Shown piece after piece: positions 53,362-62,104 of a DNA stretch of 64,000 bases (the stretch's first letter is position 1; the number at the start of each line of letters is the position of its first letter). The DNA lies in the NCBI RefSeq assembly GCF_036967205.1, contig NZ_CP146022.1:6758001-6822000 (forward strand), given 5' to 3'. The notes under the pieces are model-generated. The model was not told the DNA's origin. It made no database searches and worked only from the letters and a program-made list of their open reading frames with translations. Origin of the DNA: Streptomyces sp. Q6. GTDB lineage: Bacteria; Actinomycetota; Actinomycetes; Streptomycetales; Streptomycetaceae. A program made the position numbers and the translations under genes.

Positions 53362-55020
53362 TCAGGCGGGCAGCCGCCCGAGCAGCGCCGCGAAGTCGGT
53401 GCCGGGCGGCAGCGTCCCGAAGGCGAGCCCCTGGTCACCGGCGAGCCGCGACGCGCAGAACGCGTCGGCGACGGCCGCGGGCGCGTGCCGTACGAGGAGC
53501 GAGCCCTGGAGCACGAGGGCCGCGCGCTCGATGACGCGGCGGGCGCGCAGCGGCGCGTCCTCGGTGAGCACGAGCTCGCCCTGGAGTTCGCGCCAGGCGG
53601 TGTCGAGCCGCGCGTCGGCCCCCGCCGCCGCCTCGATCTCCGTACGGAAGGCGTGGAGCGACTCGGGTTCGCGGGCCAGCGCGCGCAGCATGTCGAGGGC
53701 GTTGACGTTTCCCGAGCCCTCCCAGATGCCGTTCAGCGGGGCCTCGCGGTAGAGCCGCGGCATGCCTGACGCCTCGTCATATCCGTTGCCGCCGAGGCAT
53801 TCCAGCGCTTCGGCGACGGCCGCGGGTTGCCGCTTGCACACCCAGTACTTGCCGACGGCGGTGGCGAGGCGCAGGAAGGCGCGCTCCCCGTCGTCGCCGC
53901 GGTGGGCCCGGTCCGCGGCACCGGCGAGCCGCAGCGCGAGGGTCGTCGCGGCCTCCGACTCCAGGGCGAGGTCGGCCAGGACGTTGCGCATCAGCGGCTG
54001 GTCGATCAACTTGGCGCCGAACACCGCCCGGTGGCGGGTGTGGTGGGCCGCCTGGGCCAGCGACTCGCGCACGTGCGCGGCCGACCCGAGCACGCAGTCG
54101 AGCCGGGTCATGGTCACCATGTCGATGATGGTGCGGACGCCCTTGCCCTCGTCGCCCACGAGCCAGGCGACGGTGTCGTCGAACTCGGGCTCGCTGGAGG
54201 CGTTCGAGCGGTTGCCGAGCTTGTCCTTGAGGCGCTGGATACGGAACGTGTTGCGCGTCCCGTCGGGCAGGACACGCGGCACCAGGAAGCAGGAGAGTCC
54301 GCCGGGGGCCTGCGCGAGGACCAGGAACAGGTCGTTCATCGGGGCGCTGGTGAACCACTTGTGGCCGCGCAACCGCCAGGTGCCGTCGGTCTGTTCGACG
54401 GCCGAGGTGGTGTTGGCGCGTACGTCGGTGCCGCCCTGCTTCTCCGTCATGCCCATCCCCGCGAGCAGCCCGCCCTTCGTGGTCGGGGTGCGCAGGCCGG
54501 GCTCGTAGACGCGACTGGTCAGGAGCGGCTCGTACGTCTTCGCGAGCTCGGGCGCGCGGCGCAGTGCGGGCACGACGGCGTACGTCATGGAGACCGGGCA
54601 CATGTGCCCCTGCTCGACCATGGTGGCCACCATGAACGTGGCGGCGCGGGCCACGTGGGCACCCGGCCGGTCGTCGGCCCACGCGGAACCGGCGGCGCCC
54701 GCGGCCACCGTGGCGCTCATCAGCGAGTGGTACGCGGGGTGGAAGTCGACCTCGTCGACGCGGTTGCCGTACCGGTCGTGCGTGCGCAGTTCGGGCTCGT
54801 GGCGGTTGGCCTGGTCGGCCCACGCGCGGGCCTCCTCGCTGCCGGCGTACCTGCCGAAGCGGTGCAGCTCGTCCAGGTGCCAGTCGGCGCCCTCACGGCG
54901 CACGCCCTCCAGGAGCACGGCGTCGTCCGCGACGTCGTGACCCGTCAACGGCGGTGCCTGGTTGGTCACTTCGTGGGTCACCGAGGGGTTCGCGTACATG
55001 GTGCCTCCGTCAGTAGTCAT
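53362..55020 (-). CDS. Acyl-CoA dehydrogenase family protein (AidB-like)
   Basis: A protein of 552 residues of the acyl-CoA dehydrogenase superfamily, closest to the AidB/isovaleryl-CoA dehydrogenase-like branch by its length and N-terminal extension. Landmarks are GLLAGMGMTEKQGGTDVRAN, RGHKWFTSAPMNDLFLVLAQ in part, RLKDKLGNRSNASSEPEFD, and the helical C-terminal region with LECLGGNGYDEASGMPRLYRE and NGIWEGSGNVNALDML. FAD should be bound. Family members in E. coli respond to alkylation damage, while others oxidise acyl-CoA. The ATG at 55020 overlaps the TetR stop (ATGA), so it is controlled with that gene; ATG at codon 8 is another start. Confidence 0.9.
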   Translation of the reverse strand: MTTDGGTMYANPSVTHEVTNQAPPLTGHDVADDAVLLEGVRREGADWHLDELHRFGRYAGSEEARAWADQANRHEPELRTHDRYGNRVDEVDFHPAYHSLMSATVAAGAAGSAWADDRPGAHVARAATFMVATMVEQGHMCPVSMTYAVVPALRRAPELAKTYEPLLTSRVYEPGLRTPTTKGGLLAGMGMTEKQGGTDVRANTTSAVEQTDGTWRLRGHKWFTSAPMNDLFLVLAQAPGGLSCFLVPRVLPDGTRNTFRIQRLKDKLGNRSNASSEPEFDDTVAWLVGDEGKGVRTIIDMVTMTRLDCVLGSAAHVRESLAQAAHHTRHRAVFGAKLIDQPLMRNVLADLALESEAATTLALRLAGAADRAHRGDDGERAFLRLATAVGKYWVCKRQPAAVAEALECLGGNGYDEASGMPRLYREAPLNGIWEGSGNVNALDMLRALAREPESLHAFRTEIEAAAGADARLDTAWRELQGELVLTEDAPLRARRVIERAALVLQGSLLVRHAPAAVADAFCASRLAGDQGLAFGTLPPGTDFAALLGRLPA

Positions 55021-55625
55021 GCGGCCGGTGCGCCCGCGCAGCGCAGGGCCATGGCGGTGAGTTCGGCGAGGAGCTCGCCGGTGGCTGCCTCGTCGTGCGT
55101 GCCGAGCGGGTCGACGAGCACCTCGCCGATCGCGCCGGTGAGCGCGGCCGCGGTGATCTCACCGTTCTGCTTCGGCAGCAGGCCCGCCGCGATGCCCTCG
55201 TGCACCACCTCGGCGAACAGGGCGTGGTAGCGGCGCCGGAAGTCGAGCCGCTCGGCGCCGACCCGGGGGTCGGCGGGGGCGGCGAGCAGCGCGTAGGCGA
55301 GGCCCCGGTTCTCCAGGGCGCGGCGGGCGAACACCTCGACGCCGCGCGCCAGCCGGTCGACCGGTTCTCCCGGGCCGTGCAGCACCTCGCCGAGCACCTC
55401 CACCTCGCGGCCCGCGGCCCGCCGGAACACCTCGACGGCGAGCGCGGCCTTGGACGGGAAGTGCTGGTACACCGAACCGGCCGCCATCCCCGCCGCGTCC
55501 GCCACGGCGGTCACGGACGCCTGGGACCAGCCCACTTCGGCGACGACGGCGGTGGCGCACGCCACGAGGTGGTCCCGGGCGGCTTCGAGCCGACGAATTT
55601 CGGCGGGGGTCTTGCGGTAGGCCAT
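55017..55625 (-). CDS. TetR family regulator, upstream partner of the dehydrogenase
   Basis: A protein of 202 residues with an N-terminal TetR helix-turn-helix (ASVTAVADAAGMAAGSVYQHFPSKAALAVEVFRRA in pieces: GMAAGSVYQHFPSKAAL) and a helical C-terminal domain. It is divergent from the acyl-CoA ligase gene and coupled to the AidB-like gene, so both may be repressed by it. A TGAA-TTCA symmetrical site lies in the 75-base spacer. The ligand is presumably an acyl-CoA. Start at ATG 55625. Confidence 0.9.
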   Translation of the reverse strand: MAYRKTPAEIRRLEAARDHLVACATAVVAEVGWSQASVTAVADAAGMAAGSVYQHFPSKAALAVEVFRRAAGREVEVLGEVLHGPGEPVDRLARGVEVFARRALENRGLAYALLAAPADPRVGAERLDFRRRYHALFAEVVHEGIAAGLLPKQNGEITAAALTGAIGEVLVDPLGTHDEAATGELLAELTAMALRCAGAPAA

Positions 55626-55633
55626 GAAAGAAG

Positions 55634-55647
55634 TGAACCATCATTCA
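55634..55647. promoter_or_regulatory. Candidate operator of the divergent TetR/ligase promoters
   Basis: TGAACCATCATTCA has TGAA and TTCA symmetric ends. It is nine bases upstream of the TetR ATG and 54 bases before the ligase start, in the 75-base divergent spacer. Confidence 0.5.
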
Positions 55648-55700
55648 GAGTTTCCCGCCACGGTCGGCGCACACCCGGCCCGGCTCGTCAGGAGAACGTG

Positions 55701-57227
55701 ATGCACCTCAGTGCCCTGCTGGACAACGCGGTTCGCTCGGCCGGTCCCAAGGAAGCCGTGGTCTACGGTGAACAGCGCTGGACCTACGCGGAGTTCGCCG
55801 CGGCGGCCCGGCGCGCCGCGACCGTGCTCGGGGAGGCGGGCCTGGGACCCGGCGACCGGCTCGCCGTGATGACGTACAACACCCCGGCGTTCCTGCTCGC
55901 GGCGTTCGGCGCCTGGTACACGGGCGCCACCCTGGTGCCGGTCAACCACAAGCTGGCCACCGCCGAGGTGGAGCACCAACTGCGGCACTGCGGAGCCCGG
56001 CTGGCGCTCGTCGACGCGGAGATCGGCGCGCGGGCGACAGCCGCGGGCACGGACACGCGCTGGCTGGTCAGCCACCCCGACGCCGATCCGGCGACCCGGC
56101 CCGCCGACTCCTTCGAGTCCCTGGTGGCGGCCGCGGACCCGGCGATCGCGCCGGAGAGCCCGGACGACACCGGCATCGCGCAGATCCTCTACACCTCGGG
56201 CACCTCCGGCCGGCCCAAGGGCTGCGTGCACACCCATCGCGGGATCGCGCTCACCGCCACCTACACCGCGACCGCGGTGCCGCTGCGCCGCGACGAACGC
56301 TTCCTGATCTGCATGCCGATCTGGCACGCCTCCCCGCTCAACAACTGGACGCTCGGCACCCTGCTGCTCGGCGGCACGGTCGTCCTCCAGCGCGAGTACG
56401 AGCCGCGGCGGATGCTGGAGACCGTTCAGCGGGAGCGCGTCACCGCCGTGTTCGGCGCGCCCGTCGCCCTCATCGCCCCCGTCCAGGCGGTGCCGGACTT
56501 CGCCGACTTCGACCTGTCGTCCGTACGCTCCTGGATCTACGGGGCCGGGCCCCTAGACGCCGACACCGCCCGCCGCCTGATGAAGGCCTACGGCTCGGAC
56601 GACTTCCACCAGGTGTACGGGATGAGCGAGACGGGCCCGGTCGGCGCGACGCTCTCGCCCGCCGAGCAGGTCGAGAAGGCCGGGGCGATCGGGCGCGGCG
56701 GCATGCCGGGCGTCGACCTGCGGGTCGTCCGGCCGGACGGCGGCGACGCGGCACCGGGGGAGACCGGCGAGATCTGGCTGCGCTCGGACACCCGGATGGT
56801 CGGCTACCTCGACGACGAGGCAGCCACCGCCGAGGTGTTCGCGGGGGACTGGTACCGCAGCGGCGACCTGGGCCGGGTCGACGAGGACGGCTTCGTCACC
56901 CTGGTGGACCGGATGAAGGACGTGATCATCACCGGTGGCGAGAACGTCGCGTCGCAGGAGGTCGAGGGCGCCCTGCGCGCACACCCGGACGTCCTCGACG
57001 TCGCGGTCGTCGGCCGCCCGCACCCGCAGTGGGGCGAGACCGTCGTGGCCTTCGTCGTGCCGCGCCAGGGCGTCGAGCCGGACCTCGCCGGGGTGCGCGC
57101 GTGGCTGGAGACGCGGATCGCCCGCTACAAGATCCCGCGCGAACTGGTGCTGCGGCGGGAGTTGCCCCGTACGCCCTCCGGAAAGATCACCAAGCATGTG
57201 CTGCGGGACGAGCTGGCCGGTGGGTGA
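55701..57227 (+). CDS. AMP-dependent acyl-CoA synthetase/ligase
   Basis: A protein of 508 residues of the ANL superfamily. The P-loop LYTSGTSGRPKGC starts near residue 164, A5 is QVYGMSETGP, A7 GDWYRSGDLGRVDEDGF, A8 hinge VDRMKDVIITGGENV, and A10 TPSGKITKH with the catalytic lysine near residue 495. It activates a carboxylic acid as acyl adenylate and transfers it to CoA; similar proteins act on fatty, crotonobetaine-type or aromatic acids. AGGAGAACG precedes ATG 55701. It is divergent from a TetR gene and the AidB-like dehydrogenase, and together they could form a small acyl-CoA oxidation unit. Confidence 0.92.
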   Translation: MHLSALLDNAVRSAGPKEAVVYGEQRWTYAEFAAAARRAATVLGEAGLGPGDRLAVMTYNTPAFLLAAFGAWYTGATLVPVNHKLATAEVEHQLRHCGARLALVDAEIGARATAAGTDTRWLVSHPDADPATRPADSFESLVAAADPAIAPESPDDTGIAQILYTSGTSGRPKGCVHTHRGIALTATYTATAVPLRRDERFLICMPIWHASPLNNWTLGTLLLGGTVVLQREYEPRRMLETVQRERVTAVFGAPVALIAPVQAVPDFADFDLSSVRSWIYGAGPLDADTARRLMKAYGSDDFHQVYGMSETGPVGATLSPAEQVEKAGAIGRGGMPGVDLRVVRPDGGDAAPGETGEIWLRSDTRMVGYLDDEAATAEVFAGDWYRSGDLGRVDEDGFVTLVDRMKDVIITGGENVASQEVEGALRAHPDVLDVAVVGRPHPQWGETVVAFVVPRQGVEPDLAGVRAWLETRIARYKIPRELVLRRELPRTPSGKITKHVLRDELAGG

Positions 57228-57274
57228 GCGGGCCGGTGGCCGGGGCGGGCCGGCGCCCGCGTAGGGTCGGCCGC

Positions 57275-57873
57275 ATGGTCGGGGAGCAGCAGCGGGAGCG
57301 CAGGGGCCGGGGCGGCCGCGGCAGGAGCACGTGACCCGGGCCGTGCTCGACGCCGTCGTGGAACTGGTCGCCGAGAGCGGCATGAGCGCCCTCACGATGG
57401 ACGCCGTCGCCGCCCGCGCGGGGGTCAGCAAGCCGGCCATGTACCGGCGCTGGCCCACCAAACAAGACCTCGTCCTCGCCGCCGCCGAGTCCCGGATCGG
57501 CCCGCTGACCGTGCCCGACATGGGCGACTTCCGGGCCGAACTGCGGGCGGTCCTCACCGCGCGCATGGAGGCGTACCGGCAGCCCGGCGTCGACCGGCTG
57601 CTCGCCGGGGTGATCGGCTCCGCCGCCGAGGCGGGCGCGGAGCCCGGCGCGTACCGCGCGTACACGGCACGGGTGATGAGCGAGACCCGGCACCTGCTCG
57701 AGCGCGGGATCGCGCGCGGCGACGTCCGGGCCGACGTGGACGTGCCGGCCGCCGCGACGCTCGTGGCCGCCTCGCTCGTCTTCCGGATGGTGGGCGAGCA
57801 GCAGGCGCCCGACGCGGCGCTGGTCGACTCGGTCGTGGAGCTGATCGGGCGGGCGGTCGCCGCCACCCCGTGA
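57275..57873 (+). CDS. TetR family regulator, N-terminal frame break
   Basis: The corrected protein has about 199 residues. ATG 57275 opens MVGEQQRERRGRG, which then stops in frame, while the TetR domain continues in the next frame from about 57317 (the GTG at 57331 gives TRAVLDAVVELVAESG, then GVSKPAMYRRWPTKQDLV). One missing base near 57311-57316 would fuse the two parts to RGRGRPRQEHVTRAV, a typical TetR N-arm. From GTG 57331 the helix-turn-helix is nearly complete (about 180 residues), so the gene is listed as coding. The C-terminal domain is alpha-helical. It may control the TauD cluster downstream; a TGACA/TGTCA palindrome lies nine bases behind it. Confidence 0.83.
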
Positions 57874-57881
57874 CGCCTCGC

Positions 57882-57894
57882 TGACAGACTGTCA
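57882..57894. promoter_or_regulatory. TGACA-N3-TGTCA palindrome
   Basis: Perfect five-base arms lie nine bases behind the TetR stop and 178 bases before the dioxygenase ATG. It is a plausible TetR operator. Confidence 0.45.
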
Positions 57895-57933
57895 CATCCC
57901 TTGCGCACGAGGTCATTTGAGCCCGTGCGCCGC

Positions 57934-57963
57934 TTCGGCATGCCCGCGCGCGAGCATGCCGAA
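57934..57963 (+). terminator. Perfect 10-base inverted repeat behind the TetR gene
   Basis: TTCGGCATGC (57934-57943) and GCATGCCGAA (57954-57963) flank a ten-base GC loop. It could be a terminator or an operator; no T run follows. Confidence 0.45.
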
Positions 57964-58036
57964 GGTCCGGAAACACTCCTGAAATCCACCGGCCCGAACC
58001 CCTTGCCCCGGCGCCGTCCAATATCGATACTCGCGG

Positions 58037-58044
58037 TTACGTAA
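58037..58044. promoter_or_regulatory. TTACGTAA palindrome in the dioxygenase promoter
   Basis: TTACGTAA lies 28 bases before the dioxygenase start in an AT-rich patch that also holds TATCGATA (58022-58029). At this GC content these are unusual and probably form the promoter or operator of the three-gene unit. Confidence 0.5.
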
Positions 58045-58072
58045 TAAGCGTTCGCAGCCTGGAGGACCGCCC

Positions 58073-59005
58073 ATGCACGACGTCGCGACCCATCCCGTCG
58101 AGAACCCGAAGCCGATTCTGGACAAGCCCCTGATGCACTACGGGAGCCGCGTCCTCGAACGTCTCGCGCCGGGTGCCCAGCAGGTCACGTACCGGCAGTT
58201 CGAGGTCTCACCGCTGACCCCGCACTTCGGCGCCGTCCTCGGCGGCATCGACCTCACGCGGCCGATCACCGACGAGCTCGCCGAGGAGCTGCGCCAGGCG
58301 CTCCTGGAGTGGAAGGTGATCTTCTTCCGCGGGCAGCACGGCTTCGGTGCCGAGCACCACCTCGCCCTCTCGGCGGTCTGGGGCCCGCCCGAGCCGAACC
58401 CGTTCTTCCCGAAGACGGAGACCGTCGGACTCTCGCGCCTGGCCAAGGACGCCAAGGCCGCCGGCAACAAGAACATCTGGCACAGCGACCACTCCTTCAT
58501 GGCCAACCCGTCGCTCGGCGCCGTCCTGCGCGCCGTCGAGGTCCCGGCCGCGGGCGGCGACACGATGTGGGCCGACATGGGCGCCGCGTACGACAACCTC
58601 CCCGAGGACCTCAAGGAGCGGATCGAGCACCTCAGCGCGGTCCACGACTGGGAGGCCAGCTGGGGCGCGCTCATGAACGACGAGCAGAAGGCCGCCTTCC
58701 GCGCGCTGTGGCCGCAGGTCGAGCACCCCGTCGTCGTCCGCCACCCGCGCAGCGGCCGCAGGACGCTCTACGTCAACGAGCCCTTCACCCGCTTCATCAA
58801 GGGCCTGTCCGACGAGGAGAGCCGCGAACTGCTCGACATCCTCGTGCTCCAGGCGCGCATCCCCGAGTTCCAGATCCGCTTCCGCTGGGAGCCGGACTCG
58901 ATCGCCATCTGGGACAACATCGCCGTCCAGCACTACGCGGTCAACGACTACTTCCCGGCCCGCCGGGTCATGGAGCGCATCGCCATCGCCGGGGTCCGGC
59001 TGTGA
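58073..59005 (+). CDS. TauD/TfdA-family Fe(II)/2-oxoglutarate dioxygenase
   Basis: A protein of 310 residues. The facial triad is His137-x-Asp139 (WHSDHSF) and His287 (VQHYAVNDY), with the 2-oxoglutarate arginine following near 300 (RRVMERIAI). The N-terminal region PLTPHFGAVLGGIDLTRPI is typical of TauD/TfdA enzymes. Relatives hydroxylate taurine, alkyl sulfonates or sulfates, or aryloxyacetates, which then split and release an aldehyde. GGAGGA precedes ATG 58073. The stop overlaps the MFS start (GTGA), and an aldehyde dehydrogenase follows, which suits that type of chemistry. The true substrate cannot be read from the sequence. Confidence 0.9.
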   Translation: MHDVATHPVENPKPILDKPLMHYGSRVLERLAPGAQQVTYRQFEVSPLTPHFGAVLGGIDLTRPITDELAEELRQALLEWKVIFFRGQHGFGAEHHLALSAVWGPPEPNPFFPKTETVGLSRLAKDAKAAGNKNIWHSDHSFMANPSLGAVLRAVEVPAAGGDTMWADMGAAYDNLPEDLKERIEHLSAVHDWEASWGALMNDEQKAAFRALWPQVEHPVVVRHPRSGRRTLYVNEPFTRFIKGLSDEESRELLDILVLQARIPEFQIRFRWEPDSIAIWDNIAVQHYAVNDYFPARRVMERIAIAGVRL

Positions 59006-60300
59006 CCGCCTCACCGGCGTTGGCGCCGGGCAGAGTCGGCGTCCCCGGCGGCGGCGACCGCCGGGCCTGGACGGTGACCCTGCTGCTCGTGGTCTTCATG
59101 ATGATCAACTTCGCCGACAAGTCCGTGCTCGGGCTCGCGGCGGACGAGATCCGCGCCGACCTGCATCTGAGCGCGACCGAGTTCGGGCTCGCCAACAGCG
59201 CGTTCTTCCTGCTGTTCTCCGTCGCCGCGATCGTCGTCGGCATGCTGGCCGACCGGGTCTCGCCCAAGCTCCTGATCCTGGTCATGGCCGTCCTGTGGTC
59301 CGTGGCGCAGGTCCCCGCGGCGATCGGCGGCGGGCTCGCGGTGCTCGTCGCGTCCCGCGTGTTCCTGGGCGCGGCGGAGGGACCCGCCTTCCCCGTCGCC
59401 CAGCAGGCCACCCTGTCCTGGTTCCCGAACGACCGGCGCAACCTGCCGGGCGCGCTGATCACGGTCGGCATCACCCTCGGCGTGATCATCTCCTCGCCGG
59501 GCCTGACCTGGGTGATCCAGCACCACGGCTGGCGCGCGGCCCTGTGGGTGGTCGCCGCCATCGGTGCCGTATGGGCCGGCTTCTGGGCGCTGTACGGCGC
59601 CGACAGCCCGCGCGGCAAGGCGGTGACCGGCGCCGCGGCGGCCGAGGGCGACGAGGCGCCGACGGTCCCGTACCGCCGGATCTTCGCCAGCCGCACCTGG
59701 ATCGGCACCACGATCGCCTACTTCACCAGCTACTGGACCGTGGCCCTGATGCTGGTCTGGCTCCCGTCCTACCTGCGCAACGCCCTGGACTACTCGGCCG
59801 CGACCGCGGGCACCGTCGTCGTCGCGCCCTGGGCGGTCGGCGCGGCCGTCCTGTTCGGACAGGCCGGGCTCACCGGACGGCTGATGCGGCGTGGCGTCAG
59901 CAGCAAGCGGGCGCGCGGCCGGGTCGGGGCGTGGACGCTCACGATCGGCGCCGTCTGCTGCCTGGCGGTCCCGCTCGCCGACTCCACCGTCGCGCAGACC
60001 GTCCTGATCGCGCTCGGCTTCGGCTTCGGCGGCTCGTACGCCACGATCGCCGCGACCACGGTCGCCGAGATCGCCCCGCCGTCCCGCAGCGGCGGCTCCC
60101 TCGGCCTGATGAACGCCATCGTCACGGCCGCCGGGCTGCTCGCGCCCGCCGTGGTCGGCGCGCTCGTCGACGCGCAGGGCGACGCCGGCTACCGGCACGC
60201 GGTGCTGGTCTCGGGTGTCCTCATCGCGATCGGCGCCGTCACCGCCTTCGCGCTGATCGACCCGGACCGCGACAAGGCCCTCCTCGCACCAGCGAACTGA
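59002..60300 (+). CDS. MFS transporter (anion/organic acid symporter-like)
   Basis: A protein of 432 residues with 12 membrane helices in the major facilitator fold. The loop 2-3 motif reads GMLADRVSPKLL (variant of GxxxDRxGRR), and the ACS-type signature is partly present (FLGAAEGPAFPVAQQATLSWFPNDRR in pieces). A central cytoplasmic loop lies at about residues 190-225. It resembles the anion:cation symporter family that imports organic anions. GTG 59002 overlaps the dioxygenase stop, so the two are co-expressed and it may import the dioxygenase substrate. Confidence 0.88.
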   Translation: MTASPALAPGRVGVPGGGDRRAWTVTLLLVVFMMINFADKSVLGLAADEIRADLHLSATEFGLANSAFFLLFSVAAIVVGMLADRVSPKLLILVMAVLWSVAQVPAAIGGGLAVLVASRVFLGAAEGPAFPVAQQATLSWFPNDRRNLPGALITVGITLGVIISSPGLTWVIQHHGWRAALWVVAAIGAVWAGFWALYGADSPRGKAVTGAAAAEGDEAPTVPYRRIFASRTWIGTTIAYFTSYWTVALMLVWLPSYLRNALDYSAATAGTVVVAPWAVGAAVLFGQAGLTGRLMRRGVSSKRARGRVGAWTLTIGAVCCLAVPLADSTVAQTVLIALGFGFGGSYATIAATTVAEIAPPSRSGGSLGLMNAIVTAAGLLAPAVVGALVDAQGDAGYRHAVLVSGVLIAIGAVTAFALIDPDRDKALLAPAN

Positions 60301-60368
60301 CAGGGTGTCACACTGACCCTGCCGCCCCGCCGCCCCCCACCACCTGTATGTCCTCTAGGAGTTGACCC

Positions 60369-62084
60369 GTGAGCGCCCCAGCAGTACTCGACACCGCCCC
60401 GCTCGACCAGGCCGTCCACGAGCTGCGCGAGCACGCCGAGGCGTGGAGCGGGACAGCCCTGCCCGAGCGGATCGCCCTCCTGGAACGGATGATGCCCCGG
60501 ATCGCGGAGGGCGCCCCCGCGATGGTCGCCGACGCGGCCACCGCCAAGGGCTACCCGGAGACCTCGCAGTGGGCCGCCGAGGACTGGATCACCGCACCCT
60601 GGGCGCTCGCCCAGACCATCGGCGCCTACCTGCACGTACTGCGCCGCATCGCGGCCGGGCGCGATCCGCTGGACGCCGGGGCCGTCCGCTCCCGCGAGGG
60701 CCGCACCGTCGTCGACGTCTTCCCCGCCACCGCCTCCGACCGGCTGCTGCTCAACGGCTTCACGGCGCAGGTGTGGACGCTGCCCGGCACCACCCGCGAG
60801 CAGGTCCTCGCCCGCGCGGCGGGGGAGTACCGCGGCCGCCCCGGCGACCCGTCCGTCGCCCTGGTGCTCGGCGCGGGCAACGTCGCCGCGATCACCCCGC
60901 TCGACATCGTGCACAAGCTGTACGTGGACGGCGAGGTCGTCCTCGCCAAGATGAACCCCGTCAACGCTTATCTGCGCCCGCACTTCGAGAAGGTCTTCGC
61001 CGAGTTCGTGGAGCGCGGCTGGGTCCGCTTCGTCGACGGCGGCGCCCCCGAGGGCGCGTACCTCACCACCCACGACGGCGTCGACACCATCCACGTCACC
61101 GGCAGCGACCGCACCCACGACGCGATCGTCTGGGGCACCGGCGAGCGCGCCGAGGAACGCCGACGGGCCAACACCCCCGTCAACGAGAAGCCGTTCACCA
61201 GCGAACTGGGCGGCGTCAGCCCGTGCATCGTGACGCCGGGCCCGTGGAGCGCCGCCGACTTCCGCTTCCAGGCCGAGCACATCGTCACCAGCAAGCTCAA
61301 CAACTCCGGCCACAACTGCGTCGCCACACAGGTCCTGTTGGTGCCGGCGGACTGGGACGGCACCGAGCGCCTGCTCGCCGAGATCCGCCGCGTGCTGCGC
61401 GAACTGCCGCCGCGCGCCGACTACTACCCGGGCGCCGCCGACCGCGTCGGCAAGGTCACCGCCGCCCACCCCGCGGCCGAAGCGCTCGGCGCCGACGACT
61501 CCTGCCGGGTCCTGGTCCCCGACATCGAGGGCCTCGACGACGTCATGCTCACCGACGAGGTGTTCGCCAGCGCCCTCGGCGTCGTCCGCCTGCCGGGTGC
61601 GGACGCCCCTCAATTCCTGCGTACGGCGACGGAGTTCGCCAACGACCGGCTCCCCGGCACGCTCGGCGCCACGCTGCTCGTCCACCCGCGCACCGAGCGC
61701 GCCCACCGCGCCGCCGTCGACGAGGCCGTCGCCGAACTGCGCTACGGCACGCTGGGCGTCAACTGCTGGTCCGCGTTCGGCTTCCTGCTCGGCTACACGC
61801 CGTGGGGCGCGTTCCCCGGCCACACCCGCCAGGACATCGGCAGCGGCGTCGGCTTCGTGCACAACGCTTTCATGCTGGAGGACGTGGAGAAGACGGTGCT
61901 GCGCGCGCCGTTCGCCCCCGCGCCGCGCGGCCTGCTCACCGGTTCGCCGTCCCTGTCACCGCGCCCGCCGTACTACGTCACCAACCGTACGGGCCTGACG
62001 ACGATGCGGCGCCTGACCGCCTACACGACGGACCCGAGGGTGACGAGGCTGCCGGGCATCTTCGCGTCGGCACTGCGCGGCTGA
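60369..62084 (+). CDS. Aldehyde dehydrogenase family protein
   Basis: A protein of 571 residues, longer than most aldehyde dehydrogenases. It has the NAD(P)-binding Rossmann part (LVLGAGNVAAITPLD, VLAKMNPVNAYLRP), the HVTGSDRTHD stretch, the SELGGVSP general-base region, and the catalytic cysteine in SGHNCVATQ. A C-terminal region with GVNCWSAFGFLLGYTPWGAFPG follows. It should oxidise an aldehyde, most likely the product of the dioxygenase two genes upstream. GTG 60369 follows AGGAG. The 68 bases before it hold a weak CAGGG/CCCTG hairpin. It ends convergent with the small SHOCT gene. Confidence 0.9.
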   Translation: MSAPAVLDTAPLDQAVHELREHAEAWSGTALPERIALLERMMPRIAEGAPAMVADAATAKGYPETSQWAAEDWITAPWALAQTIGAYLHVLRRIAAGRDPLDAGAVRSREGRTVVDVFPATASDRLLLNGFTAQVWTLPGTTREQVLARAAGEYRGRPGDPSVALVLGAGNVAAITPLDIVHKLYVDGEVVLAKMNPVNAYLRPHFEKVFAEFVERGWVRFVDGGAPEGAYLTTHDGVDTIHVTGSDRTHDAIVWGTGERAEERRRANTPVNEKPFTSELGGVSPCIVTPGPWSAADFRFQAEHIVTSKLNNSGHNCVATQVLLVPADWDGTERLLAEIRRVLRELPPRADYYPGAADRVGKVTAAHPAAEALGADDSCRVLVPDIEGLDDVMLTDEVFASALGVVRLPGADAPQFLRTATEFANDRLPGTLGATLLVHPRTERAHRAAVDEAVAELRYGTLGVNCWSAFGFLLGYTPWGAFPGHTRQDIGSGVGFVHNAFMLEDVEKTVLRAPFAPAPRGLLTGSPSLSPRPPYYVTNRTGLTTMRRLTAYTTDPRVTRLPGIFASALRG

Positions 62085-62104
62085 ACGGGAGCGGCCGCTG
62101 TCGC

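Noticed and set aside
60301-60368. CAGGG/CCCTG hairpin as an operator before the aldehyde dehydrogenase gene
   Set aside because: Only five base pairs match and the interior is not symmetric; too weak to claim.
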